A DNA stretch of 64,000 nucleotides. Source: Chloroflexota bacterium. Its GTDB lineage: Bacteria > Chloroflexota > Dehalococcoidia > Lucifugimonadales > UBA2962. A program made the translations under genes and the position numbers. How positions within the stretch are numbered: the first letter of the stretch is position 1; each line of letters opens with the position of its first letter. Below, piece by piece: positions 56,887 through 64,000 of the stretch. Below the pieces are notes generated by a model. The model saw only the letters and a list, made by a program, of their open reading frames with translations. It ran no database searches and was not told where the DNA came from. Location of the stretch: assembly GCA_003228095.2 (NCBI GenBank), contig QGNM01000004.1, positions 1 through 64,000 on the forward strand, written 5' to 3'.

Positions 56887-57429
56887 ATGTTTTGTATTCA
56901 ATGTGGTAAAGATAGAACTAAAGTCGTAGATTCAAGAGAGACTCGCGCAGGCGTCAGACGGCGCCGTGAGTGCCTGTCTTGTGGTACAAGATTTACCACG
57001 TTAGAAAAAGTACAAAATCGCACACTTGTAGTTATCAAGCAAGATAATCGACGAGATGATTTTCAAAGAGCTAAATTGACAGCAAGCTTAACGAAAGCAT
57101 GCGTTAAACGACCTCTGCCGATTAACGCCATAAATAAACTAATTGACGATATAGAGAATAAATTAACTGAATCAGGTAAACAAGAAATAAGGTCTGAGCA
57201 AATAGGTGAGTTAGTTATGACTCGTTTAAAAAAATTGGATAGAGTTGCCTATATAAGATACGCTAGTGTTTACCGAGATTTCAGTGACATAGAAAAATTT
57301 AAAGAGGAAATTGAAGCATTATTGTTACCTGATGAAACTAATAAAGTCACTAATGCACAATTGTCATTTTTAGGGGAAGCTAACGAACCTTCGTTAAGAC
57401 CTAGAAGAGGCCGACCTGCTAAATTATAA
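56887..57429 (+). CDS. nrdR: Transcriptional repressor NrdR with C-terminal extension
   Basis: Zinc-ribbon/ATP-cone repressor that senses ATP/dATP and shuts down ribonucleotide reductase genes. The ribbon has CIQCG near residues 3-7 and CLSCGTRF near 29-36, with RETRAGVRRRREC between; the ATP-cone (about 47-140) contains LVVIKQDNRRDDFQRAKL and VAYIRYASVYRDF. Relatives are about 150 aa; this protein is 180, the extra part ending in SLRPRRGRPAKL, an AT-hook-like RGRP. The perfect NrdR box in its own promoter predicts self-repression and control of nrdJ, which follows 147 bases later. Confidence 0.95.
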   Translation: MFCIQCGKDRTKVVDSRETRAGVRRRRECLSCGTRFTTLEKVQNRTLVVIKQDNRRDDFQRAKLTASLTKACVKRPLPINAINKLIDDIENKLTESGKQEIRSEQIGELVMTRLKKLDRVAYIRYASVYRDFSDIEKFKEEIEALLLPDETNKVTNAQLSFLGEANEPSLRPRRGRPAKL

Positions 57430-57576
57430 GAACAGGTATGTGTTTGCAGAACATGATTAAATCCTATATAGAATGTTTGTTCTTATTTTGATAAGATACA
57501 GACTAATATTAACTTGGTAAATAGATAGAAAGAAGAATTTAAAAAAAAGTATTTCATTTAAGAAGGGAGCCCATAC

Positions 57577-60081
57577 ATGGCAAAAGGGGACCGTAAACAC
57601 AATAGTAAATCTAACCATAAAACTAACGATAATGAGGTTGAGGCGGTTATATTAAAACTAAAAAAACTGGGCGTGCCTGCTGATAAAATATCAGAAGTCA
57701 TGTCGTCGTCAACGCAAATTGAAAGCAATAATATTAATAGTACTAATGCTAACCCTGAATTAAATGAAAATGCTATTGTTGTTTTGCGTAAAAGATATCT
57801 ACGTAAAGATGCAAACGGTGAAATAATTGAAACTCCTGACGGAATGTTCTCCAGGGTTGCTAAAGCTATATCAAAACCAGAGTTAACTTATGGAACAGAA
57901 CTAGAAAGAGCTAAAACAGAAGCGGATTTCTATAATATTATGGCTTCACTGGAATATGTGCCAAACTCTCCTACCCTTATGAATGCAGGGACAGGTGCTG
58001 GCACTTTGTCAGCATGCTTTGTTATGGGTTTAGAGGACAGCATGGAAGGCATAATGACCACAGCTAAAGAAGCTGCATTGGTACAGAAATTCGGTGGCGG
58101 CACTGGCTTTGCATTATCTCCAATCAGACCTAAAGGTTCCCCAATATCCAGTACCCATGGTAAGGCATGTGGAGCGGTAGCTGTACTTAGGCATCTGTCA
58201 TCTGTGTCCACTTTAGTCACTCAGGGTGGAAAAAGAGATGGGGCAAATATGGCAGTCATGGACATTCATCATCCAGACATCGAAGAATTTATCAATTGTA
58301 AAACTGACGAAGGCCAGATACATAATTTCAATATCTCCGTTGGAGCATCTGATGAATTTATGGAAGCAGTGAGAGACAACAAACAGCTTGAGTTAAAAGA
58401 TCCAGATACGAATGAGACATTGTCAAGAATTTCTGCAACCGATTTATTTAATAAGATAATTTCAGGAGCATGGAAAAACGGTGAACCAGGAATGATATTC
58501 CTTGATGCTGTTAACAGAGACAATCCAACCTCACACCTCGGCAGAATGACAGCTACTAATCCATGTGGAGAGCAACCCCTATTACCATATGAATCTTGTA
58601 ACTTGGGGTCCATTAACCTTTCTCTATTTGTTAAAGAAATAGATGGACTTAAAGAAGTTGACTACCAGCGATTACGAACGGTAGTCAGAATATCAACTAG
58701 ATTTCTAGATAATGTAATCGATGCTAATACGTATTCGGTAGACAAAATAGCAGACATGACTAGATCTACTAGGAAAATAGGGCTTGGGATCATGGGATTT
58801 GCTGACATGTTAATGGGTATGAAGATACCTTATGATTCCAGTGAGGGGGTTGAACTAGGCAGGAAACTAATGGAATTCGTAAGAGACGAATCAGACCAGA
58901 TGTCGGAAGAACTTGCAAAAGTCAGAGGTAACTTCCCAGAATGGCAAAAAAGTAAATATGGACCTGATGGTGAAAATAGACCTATGAGAAACGCATGTCG
59001 ATTAACCGTTGCTCCAACAGGCACTATATCAATGATAGCAGGATGTTCTTCTGGTTGTGAGCCGGCATTTGCACTTAGTTATCATAAACATAATATTCTT
59101 GAAGGCGAGAGCCTCGTCTATGTAGACAAAACATTTGAATATACGGCAAAAGAAAAAGGCTTCTACTCAGAAGAGCTCATGAGATACCTGGCGGATGGAG
59201 GCTCAATTCAAACCAGGAAGGATGTGCCTGAATGGGCAAGAAAAGTGTTCGTCACTGCTTCTGAAATATCTCCGGAATCGCATGTTCGAATGCAAGCGGC
59301 CTTTCAAGAAAGTGTTGATTCAGGAATATCTAAAACGATCAATTTCCCTAACTCTGCAACTGAAGATGATGTGCGTAAAGCTTATATGTTAGCATGGGAA
59401 TTGGGATGTAAGGGGATAACTGTTTACAGAGCAGGAAGTAGGCAATTTGAAGTGCTTACAGCAGGAACTCAAGATACTAAAACAATCGAAAACATAGAAG
59501 AATCTGAGTTCGTATCGCCCACTCCTAGAAGTCGCCCAGCTGTTATGAACGGAATAACTGAGAGGGTAAAAACAGGGCAGGGTAATATTTATGTGACAGT
59601 CAACTTCGACGAAAAAGGTAGACCATTCGAACTTTTCACAACTCTAGGTAAAGCTGGGAGTGTAGAATCAGCTCAATTAGAAGCCATTTCAAGACTTATC
59701 TCCTTAGCATTAAGATCTGGTGTTTCATCAGATCAAATTGTAGATAACTTAAGAGGTATAACCAGTGATCCGGTATGGGATTCAGGCCGACTTGTAAGGT
59801 CGGCTCCAGACGCAGTAGCGTTTGTTCTCCATCAACACATGCATGATGGAGCGGAAATGACTTTTAAGAACATAGAAACTGGAACTGGTAATTCATCGAG
59901 CATACAATTAAGCATGATGCCCACCTCCACGGAAAGCTCAACAGAAAAACTGGACGATAATGCACAGCCTGTTCAAACCAAAACAATTAATGGCATTACA
60001 TGTCCGGAATGTTCGGGATTCTTAATTTTCCAAGAAGGCTGTCAACGTTGTGCTAGTTGTGGCTATAATAAATGTGAGTAG
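57577..60081 (+). CDS. nrdJ: Adenosylcobalamin-dependent ribonucleotide reductase (class II)
   Basis: Makes deoxyribonucleotides through a B12-generated thiyl radical, working with or without oxygen. The 834-aa protein has [21 protein letters not shown] near residues 328-348, in which Cys330 with Asn328 and Glu332 are the radical site, [22 protein letters not shown] near 170, and [17 protein letters not shown] near 486. The C-terminus has [25 protein letters not shown] near 808-833, the redox-active/zinc tail of NrdJ. A degenerate N-terminal helical region (1-80) replaces a full ATP-cone. AAGGGAG precedes the ATG. Cobalamin synthesis or uptake must be encoded elsewhere. Confidence 0.96.
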   Translation: MAKGDRKHNSKSNHKTNDNEVEAVILKLKKLGVPADKISEVMSSSTQIESNNINSTNANPELNENAIVVLRKRYLRKDANGEIIETPDGMFSRVAKAISKPELTYGTELERAKTEADFYNIMASLEYVPNSPTLMNAGTGAGTLSACFVMGLEDSMEGIMTTAKEAALVQKFGGGTGFALSPIRPKGSPISSTHGKACGAVAVLRHLSSVSTLVTQGGKRDGANMAVMDIHHPDIEEFINCKTDEGQIHNFNISVGASDEFMEAVRDNKQLELKDPDTNETLSRISATDLFNKIISGAWKNGEPGMIFLDAVNRDNPTSHLGRMTATNPCGEQPLLPYESCNLGSINLSLFVKEIDGLKEVDYQRLRTVVRISTRFLDNVIDANTYSVDKIADMTRSTRKIGLGIMGFADMLMGMKIPYDSSEGVELGRKLMEFVRDESDQMSEELAKVRGNFPEWQKSKYGPDGENRPMRNACRLTVAPTGTISMIAGCSSGCEPAFALSYHKHNILEGESLVYVDKTFEYTAKEKGFYSEELMRYLADGGSIQTRKDVPEWARKVFVTASEISPESHVRMQAAFQESVDSGISKTINFPNSATEDDVRKAYMLAWELGCKGITVYRAGSRQFEVLTAGTQDTKTIENIEESEFVSPTPRSRPAVMNGITERVKTGQGNIYVTVNFDEKGRPFELFTTLGKAGSVESAQLEAISRLISLALRSGVSSDQIVDNLRGITSDPVWDSGRLVRSAPDAVAFVLHQHMHDGAEMTFKNIETGTGNSSSIQLSMMPTSTESSTEKLDDNAQPVQTKTINGITCPECSGFLIFQEGCQRCASCGYNKCE

Positions 60082-60084
60082 GTC

Positions 60085-60129
60085 AGAAAAACTCTAAGTT
60101 CTAAACGCTTGAACTTGAAGGGTTTTTCT
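60085..60129 (+). terminator. Terminator after nrdJ
   Basis: AGAAAAAC (60085-60092) and AAGTTC (60096-60101) pair with GAACTT (60111-60116) and GTTTTTCT (60122-60129), with a small internal loop. The descending T-run makes a fair intrinsic terminator immediately after the nrdJ stop. Confidence 0.55.
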
Positions 60130-60180
60130 ATTATTCATCTCGTTTATTTTTAGGCATATATGGAGGTTAAGTGAACATTA

Positions 60181-61215
60181 ATGGATAAAAAACCCATAAT
60201 AGCAATTACCATGGGTGATCCTTCAGGAGTAGGTCCTGAAGTTATAGCTAAATCATTCATGTCAGAACGTATGCCAGATTGTCATTTCGTAGTGATTGGT
60301 AGCTCAACGGAACTCAACAAAGCATTAAAAATGATAGGCAGTTCGTATGAAGCTGTGGCTATATCATCTTTAACCGAGCAAAACTTATCAAGGCAATTTC
60401 AAAGCGAAAACCACTACATACCTGTATTAAATCCACAGTTAGTAGAACTGAAACACCTAAAATACGGACAGGTATCTAAAGAAGCAGGTAAAGCATCGAT
60501 AGAGTGGGTTTTAGAAGCAGCCAAAATGGCTAGTAATAAAACAGTGGACGCAATGGTGACTGGGCCAATTCATAAAGAAGCATGTGTGTTGGCAGGTTAT
60601 AAAGATATAGGGCATATGGAAATCCTTCAAAAATATGCCAACTCACCACTAGTTGCAACAATGTTAGTGGCGAATAATTTAAGAGTTGTTCACATGTCAA
60701 CTCACAAGTCTTTGGCTAAAGCTGTTGAGTACTGCACTAGAGGAAACGTTTTAGACAAAATTAAACTTACTGACACTTACTTCAAAAAATGGGGTTTTGA
60801 ATCTCCAAAGATAGGGGTAGCTGCACTAAATCCTCACGCTAGTGATGGTGGACTTATTGGAAACGATGAAGAAACTGAACTAATACCCGCAATCTTAGAT
60901 GCTCGATCACAAGGGATAAATGTCGAGGGCCCAATACCTGCAGATACGATTTTCAACAAAGGCATTAAAGGCGAATATGATGCAATATTAGCGATGTATC
61001 ATGACCAAGGACATATAGCAATAAAAGTGTATGACTGGGCAAAGAGTATAAGTGTAAATCTTGGACTGCCGTTCATCAGAACTAGCGTTGATCATGGAAC
61101 AGCATTAGATATAGCGGGCAAAGGAATTGCTGATCCAACAAACATGTTAGAGGCAATCCTTGTGGCATATAGCATTGCTGGCAATGGTATATTACCTACT
61201 AAAATGAACACATAA
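60181..61215 (+). CDS. pdxA: PdxA-family 4-phospho-hydroxy-acid dehydrogenase
   Basis: NAD-dependent, metal-containing dehydrogenase of 344 aa. TMGDPSGVGPEVIAKSF near residues 10-26, VTGPIHKEACVLAGY near 126-140 with the substrate Lys/His, NPHASDGGLIGNDE near 217-230 and MYHDQGHIAIK near 277-287 (metal His) are family motifs. In E. coli PdxA acts on 4-phosphohydroxy-L-threonine for vitamin B6, while PdxA2 relatives oxidise D-threonate or erythronate 4-phosphate. DIGHME replaces the PGHTE of PdxA, so the second role is possible. GGAGG is 14 bases before the ATG but four before a GTG that starts a five-codon frame overlapping it, suggesting coupled initiation. Confidence 0.86.
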   Translation: MDKKPIIAITMGDPSGVGPEVIAKSFMSERMPDCHFVVIGSSTELNKALKMIGSSYEAVAISSLTEQNLSRQFQSENHYIPVLNPQLVELKHLKYGQVSKEAGKASIEWVLEAAKMASNKTVDAMVTGPIHKEACVLAGYKDIGHMEILQKYANSPLVATMLVANNLRVVHMSTHKSLAKAVEYCTRGNVLDKIKLTDTYFKKWGFESPKIGVAALNPHASDGGLIGNDEETELIPAILDARSQGINVEGPIPADTIFNKGIKGEYDAILAMYHDQGHIAIKVYDWAKSISVNLGLPFIRTSVDHGTALDIAGKGIADPTNMLEAILVAYSIAGNGILPTKMNT

Positions 61216-61266
61216 GACTTACAGACTGATTCCTAGCTTTTGTAGCACTAACATTTGGAGGAAAAG

Positions 61267-62073
61267 ATGATTATATCGTTTATAGGCGGAGGAGCAATGT
61301 GTGAGGCAATCCTTAAAGGGATTTTATCTGCCGAGAGTGCCAATAAAACTGATATTACTATTGCTGAACCAAGCAACTCACGTAGAGATGAACTAGTAAA
61401 GCTATATGGGATTAAAACTACACCTAGTAACTTAGAAGCAGTAAAGAGCAATGCAGACATAATTGTATTGTCGATTAAACCGCAAGTAACACATGTCGTT
61501 TTAGACGAACTACGAGGATACATTAATCCAACACAACTATTATTATCAATAGTTGCAGGGGCAAAACTGGATACCTTAATTAAATCCTCAGGCCATAAAT
61601 CTGTGATACGAGTTATGCCAAACACACCGGCTCAAATAGGGTCTGGAGTGTCCGTATGGACTGCGACCCAACAGGTTGATTGTACTCAGAAAACTATGGT
61701 CTCATCGCTACTGAAACCATTAGGCATAGAGATATACGTGGAAGATGAAGGCTTATTAGACATGTCAACTGCACTTAGTGGTAGCGGACCAGCATATCTG
61801 TTTACGTTCGTTGAATCACTTATCGAAGCAGGCGTTAAAATAGGAATGCCTTTGGAGCTGTCAACTAAATTGGCCATTTATACGGTGCTTGGTAGCGCAA
61901 AAATGCTAGATCAAACCGAATTAGAACCTGCTGAGTTACGAAAATTAGTTACTTCACCAGGTGGAACAACTGCTGCTGCACTTCTTAAACTCGAAGACGG
62001 AGGTCTAAAAGCAATATTAATACAAGCTGTGAAGGCGGCATATGAAAGATCTTTAGAGCTTGGAAACTTATAG
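61267..62073 (+). CDS. proC: Pyrroline-5-carboxylate reductase
   Basis: Last step of proline synthesis: reduces pyrroline-5-carboxylate with NADPH in the cytosol. The Rossmann start ISFIGGGAMCEAIL near residues 3-16, LSIKPQ near 74, RVMPNTPAQIGSGV near 118-131, ALSGSGPAYLF near 168-178 and LRKLVTSPGGTTAAAL near 223-238 match ProC throughout. ATG 61267 has GGAGG five bases upstream; an in-frame TTG at 61255 overlaps that site. Length of 268 aa is standard. It stands 51 bases after pdxA and may share its transcript. Confidence 0.94.
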   Translation: MIISFIGGGAMCEAILKGILSAESANKTDITIAEPSNSRRDELVKLYGIKTTPSNLEAVKSNADIIVLSIKPQVTHVVLDELRGYINPTQLLLSIVAGAKLDTLIKSSGHKSVIRVMPNTPAQIGSGVSVWTATQQVDCTQKTMVSSLLKPLGIEIYVEDEGLLDMSTALSGSGPAYLFTFVESLIEAGVKIGMPLELSTKLAIYTVLGSAKMLDQTELEPAELRKLVTSPGGTTAAALLKLEDGGLKAILIQAVKAAYERSLELGNL

Positions 62074-62151
62074 AATTTACCGAAAGATATATACACAATG
62101 AAGTACATAATCGAGAGAACCAAGGTAGAATGATTACCGGAGTATAAATCA

Positions 62152-62430
62152 TTGTCTTTCGCCCTTGACTTCATAAGAATATTAGCCATCGCATTAAATG
62201 TGATCATCATTGCCAGGGTAACTGTATCATGGGTAAAACTAAGCCCAAGTAATCCTATTATGATTATAATATATGGAATGAGCGAGCCGATGCTTAGGCC
62301 TATAAGAAAATTACTTCCTAACACAGGAGGTTTAGATTTCTCGCCAATTGTAGTGATTATGTTAATTATGGGTGCGGAATGGATTTTAAACGCAATAATC
62401 GGGTTGATTAGTAATACGGGCGCAGTTTGA
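62152..62430 (+). CDS. YggT-family membrane protein
   Basis: Small inner-membrane protein of 92 aa with two spans (about residues 5-27 and 62-88) and the family motif GMSEPMLRPIRKLLPNTGGLDFSPIVV near 40-66. YggT proteins lie near division and proline genes (proC-yggT) in many bacteria and have been linked to osmotic stress and envelope organisation, but the activity is not known. The TTG start is nine bases after GGAG. Placement directly downstream of proC is the widespread arrangement. Confidence 0.9.
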   Translation: MSFALDFIRILAIALNVIIIARVTVSWVKLSPSNPIMIIIYGMSEPMLRPIRKLLPNTGGLDFSPIVVIMLIMGAEWILNAIIGLISNTGAV

Positions 62431-62473
62431 ATACAATCATTTCAAGTGATAAAACCTAGTTAGTTACTCTGAG

Positions 62474-63256
62474 TTATATTAAAGTGACGTCTCCAGACGT
62501 GACTTTAATATCTCCTTGCTTGGTTTGCACTATAAGGTTACCAACTGAGTCCACCGCGACAGCACGCCCTGTTATGATCTTGGATCCATTTGATATTTTT
62601 ACATGATTTCCAATCGTGCTGACTTTAGGGGCCCAGATACTACAAAGATCTTCCCCTTGAAGTACTAATTGGTATTGTTGATCAATCCGGCTAAGCAACA
62701 TGGAAAGCACATTATATTTATCTATCGGAGCTCTTAAAATTTGACTAATACTTATGGCTGATTGGCTTATAACTTTTACCCTTGTAGGATCTAGATTCAC
62801 ATTTAAGCCAATCCCCAATACAGCAAAGTCCACATTGTTTGCTGTAGACATAGCAGTCTCTATTAAAATTCCAGACACTTTTTTACCTTCAACCAATACA
62901 TCATTTGGCCATTTAATTACAGCAGGTCCTTTAATTATTTCAGATATCGTATCTTGAATGGCCAACGATGCTGCCATGTTGAGCATATGTAACTTTTTAA
63001 GACTCGGTTTAAATAAAATTGATATAGTGAGATCCTGTCCGGGAGTTGTCACCCATTCCCTATTAAACCTACCACGACCTTTACCCTGGTTATCCGCTAT
63101 TACTACCAGTCCTTCTTGGGCACCTTTCTTAGCCAAAGACTTAGTGTCATCCATAGTAGAGTCAGTAATGTTTAAATTAAGAACCTGCCTACCTATTAAT
63201 TTATTACATGAAGTTGTGAGTTGAGTAATATCTGATATCAATTGTTTATCTTTCAA
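62474..63256 (-). CDS. birA: Biotin--[acetyl-CoA-carboxylase] ligase, no repressor domain
   Basis: Attaches biotin to the carboxylase carrier protein. The 260-aa catalytic core has DSTMDDTKSLAKKGAQEGLVV near residues 32-52, the biotinoyl-AMP loop QGKGRGRFNREW near 57-68, KWPNDVLVEGKKVSGILIE near 113-131 and LGIGLNVN near 146, with a small C-terminal SH3-like domain (about 215-260). There is no N-terminal helix-turn-helix, so it is a class I ligase that does not repress bio genes. TTG start with a poor ribosome-binding site, so an alternative start is possible. It is convergent with the YggT gene. Confidence 0.92.
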   Translation of the reverse strand: MKDKQLISDITQLTTSCNKLIGRQVLNLNITDSTMDDTKSLAKKGAQEGLVVIADNQGKGRGRFNREWVTTPGQDLTISILFKPSLKKLHMLNMAASLAIQDTISEIIKGPAVIKWPNDVLVEGKKVSGILIETAMSTANNVDFAVLGIGLNVNLDPTRVKVISQSAISISQILRAPIDKYNVLSMLLSRIDQQYQLVLQGEDLCSIWAPKVSTIGNHVKISNGSKIITGRAVAVDSVGNLIVQTKQGDIKVTSGDVTLI

Positions 63257-63293
63257 AGAATATATCTACTAGCCTTATACTTATACTTATTCA

Positions 63294-64000
63294 TTAATTC
63301 ACTGGGGACGGAATAGTGTTATTTTGTAAGGCAGCGATAATATTGTTTGCTGCAGCAACTCCCATGGCAGTAAATGTTGCTTTACTAGCACTTGCGATAT
63401 GAGGAGTAATAATTATATTTTCATTTTTAAGTATAGGGTGGCCAATTGGTATAGGCTCCGGGTCGGTAACGTCTATCGCAGCGCCCTTGATCTGGCCTGC
63501 CGTCAGTGCTGTATTTAAAGCATCCAAGTCGACAATCGGACCTCTTGAGGTGTTAATTAAAAATGAACTTTCTTGCATCAATCCTAACTCCTTACTACTA
63601 ATCATTTGTTCGGTTTCAGGATTTAATGGGACGTGAAGAGATACATAATCACACGTTGATAGAATCTCATCTAAACCTAATCGAGTTACCCCGTACTTCT
63701 CCTCGAGTTCAGTTTTTTCCGTACGTGCGTGATAGTAAACATCCATTTCAAACCCGATAGATCGTTTGACTACTTTTTCACCAATATCACCTAACCCAAC
63801 AATTCCTAACTTTTTTCCATAAACATCTGTTCCTAAATATGGCACTTGATCAAATACCGTCCATTCACCATTTCTAACCGCCCTATCACCAAATACGACT
63901 TTTCTTGCGATGGAAAGTATCAAAGCGAATGTCATATCAGCGCAAGTTTCAGCTAAAATCCCCGGAGTGTTAGTAATAGTAATGTTGTGAGATGTGGCTG
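63294..64000 (-). CDS. D-2-hydroxyacid dehydrogenase, 5' end cut by window edge
   Basis: NAD(P)-dependent dehydrogenase (glyoxylate/hydroxypyruvate reductase type). An ATG at 63935 is only internal: the frame continues upstream to the edge through ITNTPGILAETCADMTFAL, the classical segment before the Rossmann domain. Inside are GLGDIGEKVV (GxGxxG), SLHVPLNPETEQMI with the substrate Arg region, NTSRGPIVD, DVTDPEPIP and the catalytic His in TPHIASAS. It is thus the C-terminal two thirds of a normal protein. Its product could feed serine or glycolate metabolism. The upstream start lies beyond the window. Confidence 0.9.
   Translation of the reverse strand, partial: ATSHNITITNTPGILAETCADMTFALILSIARKVVFGDRAVRNGEWTVFDQVPYLGTDVYGKKLGIVGLGDIGEKVVKRSIGFEMDVYYHARTEKTELEEKYGVTRLGLDEILSTCDYVSLHVPLNPETEQMISSKELGLMQESSFLINTSRGPIVDLDALNTALTAGQIKGAAIDVTDPEPIPIGHPILKNENIIITPHIASASKATFTAMGVAAANNIIAALQNNTIPSPVN

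Noticed and set aside
57421-57485. Second NrdR box before nrdJ around CCTATATAG
   Set aside because: The core is two bases too short and the flanks do not match the consensus.

Overview
The window is a compact, AT-rich bacterial chromosome segment with short intergenic gaps, many TTG starts and several overlapping stop/start junctions. The gene set suggests a free-living Chloroflexota of the SAR202/Dehalococcoidia type. The supporting signs are: rsmH-ftsA-ftsZ with no peptidoglycan (mur) genes between them, a class II B12-dependent ribonucleotide reductase, a DUF5679-like small protein, GcvP-like proteins, and many solitary catabolic oxidoreductases (xanthine dehydrogenase family, LLM flavin enzymes, alpha-hydroxy-acid oxidase, CocE/NonD hydrolase, amidohydrolase). 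This placement is inference from gene content; no rRNA gene is present to test it. No CRISPR array, intact insertion sequence or prophage was seen.

Layout. 1-1700: groEL (minus), cut by the left edge inside a perfect 12-bp repeat encoding a PGGM tail. 1.7-4.1 kb: a lone molybdenum hydroxylase large subunit. 4.3-8.8 kb: HAD phosphatase, PfkB sugar kinase, an unknown protein, pyrD and a threonine-dehydratase-like enzyme. 8.9-12.4 kb: mutL, a decayed gap with a possible recombinase remnant, and an ion transporter. 12.6-20.5 kb: a mainly plus-strand housekeeping run: def, cca, secD, secF, nfo, a VIT1-like transporter, a small zinc ribbon and an LLM oxidoreductase. 20.5-32.4 kb: mostly catabolic or accessory enzymes on the minus strand, ending with an MFS transporter. 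32.5 kb: tRNA-Ser(GCU) without encoded CCA, consistent with the cca gene. 32.6-39.4 kb: MFS transporter, GYD protein, kelch lipoprotein, a broken FAD oxidoreductase, tatA, cysteine-rich protein, cysteine-less S14, SDR and a cysteine-less DUF5679-like protein.

39.6-48.3 kb looks like a metabolic island: an alpha-hydroxy-acid oxidase; a minus-strand operon of two divergent GcvP-like subunits plus an AcoX/NAD-kinase-like protein; and a divergent plus-strand operon of two phosphotriesterase-like hydrolases, a HAD phosphatase and a small unknown protein. 48.4-53.0 kb is a minus-strand information-processing operon (mog, trmD, rplS, priA, msrB) behind a structured leader. 53.2-62.4 kb runs rsmH, ftsA, ftsZ, a very strong terminator, then nrdR-nrdJ behind a perfect NrdR box, then pdxA, proC and a YggT protein. 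The right edge holds birA and the 3' part of a 2-hydroxyacid dehydrogenase.

The points most worth following up are: the divergent GcvP/AcoX-like operon; the paired loss of zinc-binding cysteines in S14 and the DUF5679-like protein; a zinc-ribbon/LLM junction that sits exactly on an A AAA AAC slippery heptamer before a stop; genes whose only usable start seems to be AUU or CUG; and the attenuator-like leader in front of mog-trmD-rplS.
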